A stretch of DNA of 14,916 nt from Lysobacteraceae bacterium (GCA_027483745.1 JAIXTZ010000103.1:1-14916), one strand, 5' to 3'. Shown: positions 7,391 to 14,916, numbered from the stretch's first letter. The notes: generated by a model from the sequence alone, not told the origin. Made by a program: numbers and translations.

Positions 7391-8289
7391 TGGCCCTTCG
7401 GCCATCGCGCTGGGCCGTGGTCGCCGCCGCGGTCGCTTCGCTGCTGGTCGGCGTGCTGCTGCTGCGCGAACCGATCGGCCGCGCCGTGTTCCCGGATGCG
7501 GCCCTGGCCGGTCTCGTCTCGCAGGCCGAGCAGGCGCTGGCGGCGAACGATCTCGAACTCGCGGCGGAGCGCTTCGAGGCGGCACAGGCGCGGGCGCCGG
7601 ATCACCCGCGCGTGGTCGAGGGCCTGGCGGCCACCGGCGAGCGCGCCCTCGACGCGGCGGCAACGGCCGTCGCGGGCGGGGCGGCGGCGGAGGCCGAAGC
7701 GGCGCTGGCCTTGGCGGCGCGGCTCGGGGCGCCTGGCGAGCGGATCGAGGCGCTGCGCCAAGCGTGGCTCGCCCGCGAGGCCCCCTCCGTCGAGGCCGTG
7801 CTGCAGCGGGCCACCGAACTCGAAGCCTCGGCGCCCGACGCGGCCCTGGCGCTCTATCGCCAGGTGTTGCAGCGGGAGCCGGCGAACGCGCTGGCCCTTG
7901 CCGGGCGCACTCGCCGGCTGTCATCGACGCTCGCACGCGCCACCGCCGCACTCGATGCCGGTGATCCGGCGACGGCGACCGCGCTCGTGGCGGACGTGCG
8001 GGCGATCGATCCTGCGCACCTGCAGCTGCCGGAACTCGAGGCCCGCCTCGGCGCATCGGGATGGCGCGGCGTTGAAGGCGAGGGGGCGTCGGCGATGCCG
8101 GCCGCGCCCGACAGCCCCGATGCCATCCGCTGGCGCGGCCTCGCCGACGAGGCCATCGGCCGGGGTGCCTTCGGCGAGGCTCGTCGGGCTTTGGCCGAGG
8201 CAGAGCGCCTTGCACCGCACACACCGGAGCTCGCCGCCCTGCGGCAGCGCCTCGAGCGTGCCGAAGCGGGGCGTGCGGAAGCGCGCTGA
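7390..8289 (+). CDS. Membrane-anchored TPR-like repeat protein, function unknown
   Basis: A 299-residue, very alanine-rich protein. Residues 1-8 are short and basic, and 9-25 form one transmembrane helix, so the rest probably lies in the periplasm (an N-in signal anchor, inferred). The remainder is helical with degenerate tetratricopeptide-type units, best seen at about 40-73 (AEQALAANDLELAAERFEAA followed by AP-DHP), 148-172 (ALALYRQVLQREPANALAL), 182-213 and 247-280 (ALAEAERLAPHTPELAAL). Such repeats normally mediate protein-protein contact; no catalytic motif is visible. The ATG shares its A with the relA stop (TGATG), so translation is probably coupled to relA. A role with RelA is possible but unproven, since the two proteins would sit on different sides of the membrane. 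The end is 4 bases from the stop of the convergent glycosyltransferase gene. Confidence 0.82.
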   Translation: MALRPSRWAVVAAAVASLLVGVLLLREPIGRAVFPDAALAGLVSQAEQALAANDLELAAERFEAAQARAPDHPRVVEGLAATGERALDAAATAVAGGAAAEAEAALALAARLGAPGERIEALRQAWLAREAPSVEAVLQRATELEASAPDAALALYRQVLQREPANALALAGRTRRLSSTLARATAALDAGDPATATALVADVRAIDPAHLQLPELEARLGASGWRGVEGEGASAMPAAPDSPDAIRWRGLADEAIGRGAFGEARRALAEAERLAPHTPELAALRQRLERAEAGRAEAR

Positions 8290-8293
8290 TGCT

Positions 8294-11200
8294 TTAGCGC
8301 AGCTGGTTGAAGATGCTTCGCAGGGTGGCGCGGGCGCGTTCCGGCGAGAACTCGCGTTCCGTGTTCGCGAGTCCGCCCTGGACGAGCTGGCCCCAGAGGG
8401 CCTCGTCGTCATACGCGGCAAGGATCGCCCCGGCGAGCGATTCCGCATCGTCGGCGACGAGGGCATCGATGCCGTGCGTTAGACCCATGCCTTCCACCGC
8501 GCAACGCGTCGCCACCACCGGCAGTCCGTGCGCCAGCGCCTGGTTGATCTTGCCCTTCACGCCGGCGCCGTAGCGCAGGGGCGCGACCGAGAACCGATGC
8601 GCATCGATCAGTGGTTCGAGGTCCGGCACATGGCCGTGCACCGTGATGCCCGCGCGTTCGCCGAGGGCGAGGATGGACGGTGGGGCCTCGCTGCCGACGA
8701 GCGACAGCGTGATGTCGGGCCGACGCTCGCGGATCCGGGGAAGGATCTCGTCGGCCAGCCAGAGCGCAGCATCGACGTTCGGCGGATGGCGGAAGCCGCC
8801 GACAAAGAGCAGGCCCTGGCGCGTCGCCATGGCTGGCCCCGCGCCGCGCACCCGATGGATGTTCGAGACCACGTCGACCATCGCGCCGGGCGCGCTTTCG
8901 GCCAGCAGGGCTTTCTCCACGGGGCTCACCACCCAGGTCCGGTCGACGCTGCCGATCAAGGCCAGCTCTTCGGCGCGCGTCCGGGCGGCCGCGCGCAGCA
9001 GCGACGCGTCGCCGCGTTCCTCCGCCTCGCGCTGTTCGCGCAGGTGGTGCAGGTCGACGGTGTCGAAGACGATGCGCGCCTGCGGGGCGTGTCGGCGCAG
9101 CAGGGGCAGCAGCGGCGAAAGGACGTAGTGCCGGCTGACGATGACCAGCTGGAAGCGCTTGCCGTGTTTCGTGAGCCAATCGGGGATCGCGCCCAGCCAG
9201 GGCTGCGTCCACGCCTCGACACCGAGCTCGCGCAGTGCCTGGGTATAGCGGCCGTCGTCGAGGCCGTTCTCGGGGAAGAACGTCACCGCGCAGCCTTCGT
9301 CGACCAGCAGGCGCATCAGTTCGAACAACCGCACCGACCCGGAGTCGCGATCCGGCATCGGCGTCGTGGCGTCGATGACCAGCACGCGCGCGCGCGCACG
9401 ATGCTGCGCGGCGTAATGGACGGCCTGCGTCGGCGCCGGATGGCGGCGCACCAGCACGTCGCGCCAGCGTTCGAGGAAGCGCTGCTGGTTGCGCACTTGA
9501 TAGGCCTTCACGCCGCTGCCCGTGTCGGTGCCCGCGGTGATGCCTTCGTGGTGCACCACCACGGACGCCGGCTGCACGCGCACCTTGAGCCCGGCCTCGC
9601 GCACCTTCATGGCGAGGTCGGTGTCTTCGTAGTAGGCGGGGGCGTACCGCTCGTCGAAGCCGCCGAGCCGCTGGAACAGCGCGCGCGGCAGGGCGATCGC
9701 CGCCCCAGAGCAATAATCCGCTTCGCGGACGAAGGTGTAAGCCGGGTGCCGAGGGTCATCGAAGCGTCCGAAGTTCCAGCCCGAACCGTCCGAGAAGACG
9801 ATGCCGCCGGACTCCTGCAGGCGGCCGTCCGGGTACACCAGCTGCGCGCCGGCGAGGCCGGTATCCGGGTGGGTCTCGAAAGTGCGCAGCAGCGCGTCGA
9901 TCCAACCGGGCGTCAGCGTCGTGTCGTTGTTGAGGAAGACGAGGTGCGCGCCGCGCGCCATCGCCGCACCGGCATTGCAGCTGCCGACGAAGCCGAGGTT
10001 GCTCGCATTGCGGTGGTAGCGCAGGCCGGGGATCGCCGGCAGCACGTCGCCGGTCTCGTCCGGCGAGGCGTCGTCGACCACGATCACTTCCACGTCGTCG
10101 GGCAGTCCCGTCTGCACGAGGCTGCGCAGGCAGGCGAGGGTGTAGGCCAGCTTGCCGTGCACCGGGATGACGATGCTGGCGCGCACCGTCGCGGGCGTCA
10201 TGAACGCCAGCGGGGAGGGGGCCGTCGTCGCCACGACTGCTTCGACGGTGGGCCGCTGGGAGAGTCGACGCACCACCGCCGCCCAGGTGGCCAGCAGGCC
10301 ACGCGTGCGCAGGCTGCGGACCCCCCGGCGGATGAGGTCGATGCCGCGGTGGAGGCGATATCGCGACGCGGCCCAAGCGTTCCCCGCGCGCTCCCGAGCC
10401 CGCATCGGCCAGCGGACCCACGGGTGCGCCAGCACGCGCTGTGCCCGGGCCAGCTGCTCTTGCGCGGCATCGCGCTGGCTCAGCGCGACGTCGCGCTGGC
10501 GGATCAGGTCCGCCGTGTCGCGCTCGTAGTACCGATAGGCCGAATCGCGTTCACGGGCGAGCTCGATGGCGGCATCCTGCAGCGACTCGGCCTGGGCGCG
10601 CTCGCGCGCCCTGTCGATTTCCAGCGCGGCGATATGGTCCGCGACGCGTTCGCGTTCCTGTGCCTGGTGGCGCATGAGGTCCTCGACGCGGGCCATGGCG
10701 GCGTCGCGCTGGTGGATCAGGTCGTTGGTGTCCCGGGCGTGGGCGCGATAGGCGTCATCGCGCTCCTGCCTCAGCGCCGCGGTCGTGGCGTGCAGGATGC
10801 CCGCCCCGTGTTGCGGGACCACGACGACCGCGTCGCCGGCCAGCCTGGGATCGACCACGGCGGCAGGCTGCGTCGCGGCCCAGGCCCGTCGTGCCTCGTC
10901 CATCCCCGCGACAGCGGGCTTCGGGCGCTCAATCCTTTCTGGGGCCGCGGCGGCATCGGACAGCGCCGCGGCAAAGGCCTGCGCTGTCGGTGGAAGGACC
11001 GTCATCGCCGAGCCGGCAAGCGCGCCCCGTTCGCCGTAGGCGCCGCGGTCGGCCGCCAGCACGGGGAGGCCGAGTGCCTGCATTTCCGACAGCACGTAGC
11101 CGTAGGTCTCCGGAAGCAGGGACGGCAGCAGGGCGACATCGGGATCGAAGGCGTCGACCAGCGGGGGCAGATCGTCCGGTGCGTAATGCGGGATCGCCCG

Positions 11201-12631
11201 GCCGCCCGTCGCTGTCGCGTAGCGCACGGCGGCTTCACCGCCGCCAGCAAAGCACCAGTCGATGCCCGGAGGCAGCAAAGGTAACAGGGCATCGAGCAGC
11301 CATTCGCCCTTGCCCCCCCGCAGACGCCCCGGGACGAGGGCCCGCAGCGGGCCGGACCGACGCTGCGCCCGGCGAGCGGGCGGTGCGCCCGCGAACGGCG
11401 GCAGCCCGTGCGGAATGACGAGGGCGGCGGGCAGTCCGGGGGCGATGGCGGCCAGCCGCGCTGCCGCGAACCGGGACGGCGCGATGAGCGTGGCCCGCGA
11501 AGCGAGCAGGGCCTGGACGGCGGCTTCCGCCCGCGTCCGCCACGCATCGGCAAGGCGTTCGCGAAAATGAAAGCCGGCCTGCGCCGCCGCTTCGGCCAGG
11601 CGAGAGGCGTCCCAGCGCGGCAAAGGCTCGACGTCGTCGAGCACCGGCCAGAAGGGGAACAGGTCGTGCACGACGAAGGCGGTCGGCAGGCCCGTTCGCA
11701 GCACGTCGAGGGTGGTGCCGATCAGGGAGGACACGCGGACCGCCGAGACACCGAAGCTGGCGATGCACTGAGCGAGCGCGGCGACCACCATCGGATGGCT
11801 GTCACCGGTGTCGCCGATGGCCGGCTCGCAGGCCCAGGACCGGATCGGACCGGCTTCGAGGTCGATGTACAGGGAGAGGCGCTGGCCCAGTCCGCGGCGC
11901 AGGTCGCCGCTGCTGACGAGGGCGAGATGATCCGCCTCCGGGTCGCCGCGCATCTGGTCGTTGACGAAGCGCGACACCCCGCCACCCCAGTCGTGCAGCA
12001 CGTGCAGGATCACGGGTCGCTGGCCCCGGCCGCAGGCCGTGGGGGGCGGACGCCGGAGCGCCAGCTCACTCGGCCGCCATTCGCGGTCGACTCGGCACGC
12101 GTCGGACGGCGCCTCGCCGAGCGGCATCGCGAGGTGCGGCAGGCGGCCACCGTGGATCGCCCGGGCGTGGCTTCGGCCGGCACGCACCACGCGTTCGGCC
12201 GCCTCGCGGCGCCACAGGGCGCATCGCGGATCGGGTGGCGCCGCGAGCGCCACGTGCGGCGCCCAGGTCCAGGCTTCGAGGACCGGGTCGTCGTCCTCGC
12301 CCAAGGACCACGCGGCAACGATGTCGCGAACGCCCGTCGGACTCACGGCATCGAGTGCGGGCGAACCGTCCAGCGCGTCGGCGAGTTGCCGCAGTGTGAA
12401 CGCATCCGGGAACACCCCGGGCGCGACCAGCAGAAGGCGAGGGGCCTCGCTTGCGGCCAGGGCCGCGCGCAGCCGTTCGTCCCAGCCTTGCCCCGGATCG
12501 CCTTCGATCGTCCCGATCGGGTCATGTCGTGCCGCCGGCAACGTCGCGATGTTCAAGCGGGGGTCAAGGGGGGCTGCGCTAGACTGCGGGACCGCAATTA
12601 TCGCTTGGTTGACGCTTGGTTTCGCGCCCAT
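8294..12631 (-). CDS. Large multi-module glycosyltransferase (GT4-like, coiled coil, GT2, GT4-like)
   Basis: Up to 1,445 residues. Module A (about 205-590) is GT-B/GT4-like, with HVLHDWGGGVSRFV near 210-223, PGRLRGGKGEW near 434-444 and the E-x7-E motif E508...E516. A coiled-coil spacer (about 616-735) contains a repeated unit. Module B (about 817-1060) is a GT-A/GT2 transferase with SIVIPVHG, the D853-D854 pair, NNDT (901-904) as the metal/nucleotide-sugar motif, and E1002-D1003. Module C (about 1082-1445) is a second GT-B module with DTVDLHHLRE, VGGFRHPPNVDA and GAGVKGKINQALAHG; Q1364 sits where classical GT4 enzymes have the second glutamate. No signal peptide or transmembrane helix, so it is probably cytosolic, building surface polysaccharide or a glycan for a surface protein (inferred; no sugar or acceptor can be named). 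The start is uncertain: ATG 12631 overlaps the mrcB start, and in-frame TTG codons at 12556 and 12541 are alternatives. Confidence 0.9.
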   Translation of the reverse strand: MGAKPSVNQAIIAVPQSSAAPLDPRLNIATLPAARHDPIGTIEGDPGQGWDERLRAALAASEAPRLLLVAPGVFPDAFTLRQLADALDGSPALDAVSPTGVRDIVAAWSLGEDDDPVLEAWTWAPHVALAAPPDPRCALWRREAAERVVRAGRSHARAIHGGRLPHLAMPLGEAPSDACRVDREWRPSELALRRPPPTACGRGQRPVILHVLHDWGGGVSRFVNDQMRGDPEADHLALVSSGDLRRGLGQRLSLYIDLEAGPIRSWACEPAIGDTGDSHPMVVAALAQCIASFGVSAVRVSSLIGTTLDVLRTGLPTAFVVHDLFPFWPVLDDVEPLPRWDASRLAEAAAQAGFHFRERLADAWRTRAEAAVQALLASRATLIAPSRFAAARLAAIAPGLPAALVIPHGLPPFAGAPPARRAQRRSGPLRALVPGRLRGGKGEWLLDALLPLLPPGIDWCFAGGGEAAVRYATATGGRAIPHYAPDDLPPLVDAFDPDVALLPSLLPETYGYVLSEMQALGLPVLAADRGAYGERGALAGSAMTVLPPTAQAFAAALSDAAAAPERIERPKPAVAGMDEARRAWAATQPAAVVDPRLAGDAVVVVPQHGAGILHATTAALRQERDDAYRAHARDTNDLIHQRDAAMARVEDLMRHQAQERERVADHIAALEIDRARERAQAESLQDAAIELARERDSAYRYYERDTADLIRQRDVALSQRDAAQEQLARAQRVLAHPWVRWPMRARERAGNAWAASRYRLHRGIDLIRRGVRSLRTRGLLATWAAVVRRLSQRPTVEAVVATTAPSPLAFMTPATVRASIVIPVHGKLAYTLACLRSLVQTGLPDDVEVIVVDDASPDETGDVLPAIPGLRYHRNASNLGFVGSCNAGAAMARGAHLVFLNNDTTLTPGWIDALLRTFETHPDTGLAGAQLVYPDGRLQESGGIVFSDGSGWNFGRFDDPRHPAYTFVREADYCSGAAIALPRALFQRLGGFDERYAPAYYEDTDLAMKVREAGLKVRVQPASVVVHHEGITAGTDTGSGVKAYQVRNQQRFLERWRDVLVRRHPAPTQAVHYAAQHRARARVLVIDATTPMPDRDSGSVRLFELMRLLVDEGCAVTFFPENGLDDGRYTQALRELGVEAWTQPWLGAIPDWLTKHGKRFQLVIVSRHYVLSPLLPLLRRHAPQARIVFDTVDLHHLREQREAEERGDASLLRAAARTRAEELALIGSVDRTWVVSPVEKALLAESAPGAMVDVVSNIHRVRGAGPAMATRQGLLFVGGFRHPPNVDAALWLADEILPRIRERRPDITLSLVGSEAPPSILALGERAGITVHGHVPDLEPLIDAHRFSVAPLRYGAGVKGKINQALAHGLPVVATRCAVEGMGLTHGIDALVADDAESLAGAILAAYDDEALWGQLVQGGLANTEREFSPERARATLRSIFNQLR
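10475..10762 (-). repeat. Internal repeat in the glycosyltransferase coiled coil
   Basis: Two 25-codon copies lie at 10688-10762 (residues 624-648, beginning RDDAYRAHARDTNDLI) and 10475-10549 (residues 695-719, beginning RDSAYRYYERDTADLI), a period of 71 residues. Shared positions include RD-AYR, RDT-DLI and QRD-A. The segment between the copies is also charged and heptad-like. The unit probably forms a long helical rod separating module A from module B, and it looks like an in-frame duplication followed by divergence. Confidence 0.7.
12580..12585 (+). promoter_or_regulatory. Possible -10 box of mrcB
   Basis: TAGACT resembles the sigma-70 -10 box (T, A, A, T at the key places) and would start transcription near 12592, ahead of the mrcB frame. 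No good -35 box is seen. It lies within the 5' part of the longest glycosyltransferase frame and only 11 bases from a minus-strand -10 candidate, so the two promoters would compete. Confidence 0.3.
12597..12602 (-). promoter_or_regulatory. Possible -10 box of the glycosyltransferase gene
   Basis: On the minus strand this reads GATAAT, five of six matches to TATAAT, in one of the few AT-rich spots here. Transcription would start near 12590, inside the frame that opens at 12631. If this promoter is used, the true start is downstream, for example TTG 12556 or TTG 12541. No convincing -35 box. Confidence 0.3.
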
Positions 12632-14916
12632 CCCCCCATGCCACCGCCCGCCTCAAGCCGCTGCTGCGCTACGGGCTGTGGAGCGGCCTGTTCCTGCTGG
12701 CCCTCAGCCTGGGCTTCGGTATCCCGGTGGCCGTCGTGCTGGATCGCGAGGTCCGCGCCGAGTTCGAGGCCCTGACCTGGCAGATCCCGACGCGCGTCTT
12801 CGCCCGCCCGCTGGCCCTTGCCGAGGGCGAGCCGATGACCGCCACGGCGCTGCAGCAGGAACTGGAAGCGGCTTCGTTCAGCGAAGGCGATGGCCGGACG
12901 CCGGGCACCTTCAGCCGCGACGGCGGGGTGTTCCGCATCGCCACCCGCGGCTTCCGCGATGTCGATGGTCCCGTCGACCCGGCGCGTGCCGAGGTGCGTC
13001 TCGCCAATGGCCGCGTCGTCGGCCTGCGCCGCAACGACGGCGGAGGCCCCGGCTTCATGCTTGATCCGGCGCGGATCGCCACGCTGTACGGGGCGAAGCA
13101 GGAAGAGCGCGAGCTGATCCGCCTCGACGACGCGCCGCCGCTGCTGGTGGCCGGCCTGCAGGCGGTCGAGGACCGCAACTTCAAGCACCACATCGGCATC
13201 GACCCGTGGGGCGTGCTGCGGGCGATGTTCGTCAACCTCAAGGAGGGCGAACTCGAGCAGGGCGGCAGCACGCTGACCCAGCAGCTGGTGCGCAGCCTGT
13301 TCCTGAGCAATGCGAAGACCGCGACCCGCAAAGCCAAGGAAGCGGCCTACTCGCTGATCATCGAGGCGCGCTTCGACAAGCGCCGCATCCTCGAGACCTA
13401 CCTCAACCAGGTCTACCTCGGGCAGCAGGGCGGGCAGAGCATCCACGGCGTCGGTGCGGCCTCGCGCTTCTGGTTCGGCCGCGACGTGGCCGACCTGAAG
13501 GCCCACGAGATCGCGCTGCTGGTGGCCATGGTGCAGGGGCCTTCGTACCACGACCCGCGCCGTTACCCGGATCGCGCCAAGGCGCGGCGCGACCTCGTGC
13601 TCGGCGTGTTCCACGACACCGGCCTGCTGACCGAAGCGCAGCGTGACGCCGCGCGTCGCCAGCCGCTGGGCGTGCTGGCGCGCCCGGGTCTGGCGCGCAA
13701 CCGCTACCCGGGCTTCCTCGACCTCGTGCGCCGCCAGCTTGCGAGCGATTACGACGCGGATGCGCTCACCGGCGCCGGGCTCACCGTGCACACCACGTTG
13801 GCACCCTCGGCGCAGCGCGATGCGGAGGCCTCCGTCGCCCGTTCGCTGGGCGCTCTCGACAAGGCCGACCGCCCGGCGCTCCAGGCGGCGCTCGTGCTCA
13901 CCGACGCGCAGACCGGCGACGTGCGCGCCATCGTCGGTGACCGCAACGCCAACCAGCCGGCCTTCAACCGTGCGCTCGACGCGCGGCGTCCGGTGGGCTC
14001 GCTGCTGAAGCCCATGGTCTACCTGCTGGCGCTCGCCCAGCCGGGGCGCTGGTCGCTGGCCTCGCCGATCGACGACGGTCCCGTGTCGATGCGCCTGCCG
14101 AACGGGCAGGAGTGGGCGCCGAAGAATTCCGACGGCCGCAGCCACGGCGTGCTGCCGCTCGAAGATGCGCTGATCTACAGCTACAACCAGGCCACGGTGC
14201 GGCTGGGCATGGATGTCGGACCGGAGCGGCTCGTCGCGTTGCTGAAGGCGCTCGCCGAGATCGACGCCGAACCGAACCCCTCGCTGATCCTCGGCAGCGT
14301 TGATCTCTCGCCGTACGCGATGGCGCAGGCCTATCAGTTCCTTGCCTCCGGTGGCCGCATCCAGCCGCTGCGCGCGGTGCGCGGCGTGCTCTCGCCGGAA
14401 GGCGAACCGGTGGCCCGCTACGACGGCCGCAAGGACGAGGCGCAGGAGGGCGATGCCGTCGCGGCGCGCCTCGTCACCCTGGTGCTGCAGGACGCGGCGC
14501 GGCGCGGTACCGCCCGCGCGCTGGCCAGCGGCGAAACCGCGGGCCTCGCCGCCGCGGGAAAGACCGGCACCAGCAACGACGGCCGCGACTCGTGGTTCGC
14601 GGGCTACACCGGCAGCCATCTCGCCGTGGTGTGGGTGGGCAACGACCGCAACGAGGCCACGGGCCTGTACGGCGCCACCGGCGCGATGCGCGTGTGGCAG
14701 GGCCTGTTCTCGACGCTCCCCAGCGCGCCGCTGCAGCCGGGCGAGCAGGGCATCGAATGGGCTTACGTCGCGCAGGGGCAATTCGCTACAACGGAAGCCG
14801 AATGCACCGGTGCCCGTCGCTATCCTTTTGTCGCAGGCTTCCTGCCTGCCGAGCACCTGAGCTGCGTCGAACGCGGCCTGCTCGATTTCTTCGGTTTTGG
14901 AGCGGACGGCGAGTGA
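12616..14916 (+). CDS. mrcB: Penicillin-binding protein 1B (class A, bifunctional)
   Basis: A 766-residue bifunctional peptidoglycan synthase of the inner membrane that polymerises lipid II and cross-links stem peptides. Order: short cytoplasmic tail, transmembrane helix (about 20-42), UB2H-like domain (about 53-140) that in E. coli PBP1b receives the LpoB activator, GT51 transglycosylase with catalytic E185 in EDRNFKHHIGID and QGGSTLTQQLV (215-225), and transpeptidase with S462-L-L-K465, S522-Y-N524 and K649-T-G-T652. The UB2H-like region argues for mrcB rather than mrcA. The start is weak: the frame is closed by TGA at 12610-12612, and the only early initiator is TTG 12616, without a Shine-Dalgarno sequence; the ATG at 12638 is out of frame. 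The resulting tail is about 19 residues, shorter than the roughly 60 of E. coli PBP1b. Only two cysteines occur, C730 and C750. The gene is divergent from the glycosyltransferase and ends at the window edge with TGA. Confidence 0.95.
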   Translation: MVSRPSPHATARLKPLLRYGLWSGLFLLALSLGFGIPVAVVLDREVRAEFEALTWQIPTRVFARPLALAEGEPMTATALQQELEAASFSEGDGRTPGTFSRDGGVFRIATRGFRDVDGPVDPARAEVRLANGRVVGLRRNDGGGPGFMLDPARIATLYGAKQEERELIRLDDAPPLLVAGLQAVEDRNFKHHIGIDPWGVLRAMFVNLKEGELEQGGSTLTQQLVRSLFLSNAKTATRKAKEAAYSLIIEARFDKRRILETYLNQVYLGQQGGQSIHGVGAASRFWFGRDVADLKAHEIALLVAMVQGPSYHDPRRYPDRAKARRDLVLGVFHDTGLLTEAQRDAARRQPLGVLARPGLARNRYPGFLDLVRRQLASDYDADALTGAGLTVHTTLAPSAQRDAEASVARSLGALDKADRPALQAALVLTDAQTGDVRAIVGDRNANQPAFNRALDARRPVGSLLKPMVYLLALAQPGRWSLASPIDDGPVSMRLPNGQEWAPKNSDGRSHGVLPLEDALIYSYNQATVRLGMDVGPERLVALLKALAEIDAEPNPSLILGSVDLSPYAMAQAYQFLASGGRIQPLRAVRGVLSPEGEPVARYDGRKDEAQEGDAVAARLVTLVLQDAARRGTARALASGETAGLAAAGKTGTSNDGRDSWFAGYTGSHLAVVWVGNDRNEATGLYGATGAMRVWQGLFSTLPSAPLQPGEQGIEWAYVAQGQFATTEAECTGARRYPFVAGFLPAEHLSCVERGLLDFFGFGADGE

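Noticed and set aside
612..8224. Very long antisense open frames (about 607 codons at 612-2435, 614 at 2475-4319 and 902 at 5516-8224, all minus strand)
   Set aside because: They lie opposite hrpA, relA and the TPR gene, are rich in R, A, H, Q and L without domains, and are expected opposite GC-rich genes where stop codons are rare.
8294..12631. The glycosyltransferase as a fusion artefact of three genes
   Set aside because: The frame is open throughout, with linkers and a coiled coil between modules and no internal stop or frame change, so one protein is the simplest reading.
8528..14856. Long open frames opposite the glycosyltransferase (8528-11284 and 11408-12775, plus strand) and opposite mrcB (12598-14856, minus strand)
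   Set aside because: Same GC-driven effect. Their translations show no motifs, while the opposite strand carries complete catalytic signatures.
12616..14916. PBP1a (mrcA) instead of PBP1b
   Set aside because: A UB2H-like segment lies between the membrane helix and the GT51 domain, and there is no large OB insert between the two catalytic domains, which fits PBP1b.

Overview
The window is uniformly GC-rich and densely coded, and it reads as an ordinary chromosomal segment of a gammaproteobacterium. Gene content and protein style (an HrpA-type helicase, a RelA-type synthetase, PBP1b, and a small secreted protein of a kind I associate with Xanthomonas and Lysobacter relatives) suggest the order Lysobacterales (Xanthomonadales). 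That placement is inference from remembered family resemblance, not from a search. I see no insertion sequence, integrase, CRISPR array, toxin-antitoxin pair or prophage gene.

Layout, left to right. A tRNA-Lys(UUU) gene (41-116, +) is followed after 13 bases by a convergent dps gene (130-615, -). Divergent from dps is hrpA (711-4634, +), a full-length DEAH-box RNA helicase. It ends 3 bases from the stop of a convergent gene for a small exported protein of unknown function (4638-5111, -). Divergent from that is relA (5204-7390, +), the ribosome-associated (p)ppGpp synthetase. Its stop codon overlaps the start of a membrane-anchored TPR-like protein gene (7390-8289, +). That gene ends 4 bases from the stop of a very long convergent glycosyltransferase gene (8294-12631, -). 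Divergent from the glycosyltransferase is mrcB (12616-14916, +), the bifunctional class A penicillin-binding protein PBP1b, whose stop codon is the last base of the window.

Functional themes are housekeeping and stress: translation (tRNA, RelA), RNA processing or ribosome rescue (HrpA), starvation and oxidative protection (Dps, RelA), and the cell envelope (exported protein, glycosyltransferase, PBP1b). The only accessory-looking gene is the approximately 1,445-residue multi-module glycosyltransferase. It carries two GT-B (GT4-like) modules flanking a GT-A (GT2) module, a coiled-coil spacer with an internal repeat, and possibly a decayed fourth module at its N-terminus.

No clearly new system is visible. 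The points most worth a second look are the glycosyltransferase architecture, the unresolved divergent start region between it and mrcB (no ATG in the mrcB frame, overlapping candidate reading frames and promoters), the coupled relA-TPR pair, and the only two cysteines of PBP1b, which sit close together near its C-terminus.
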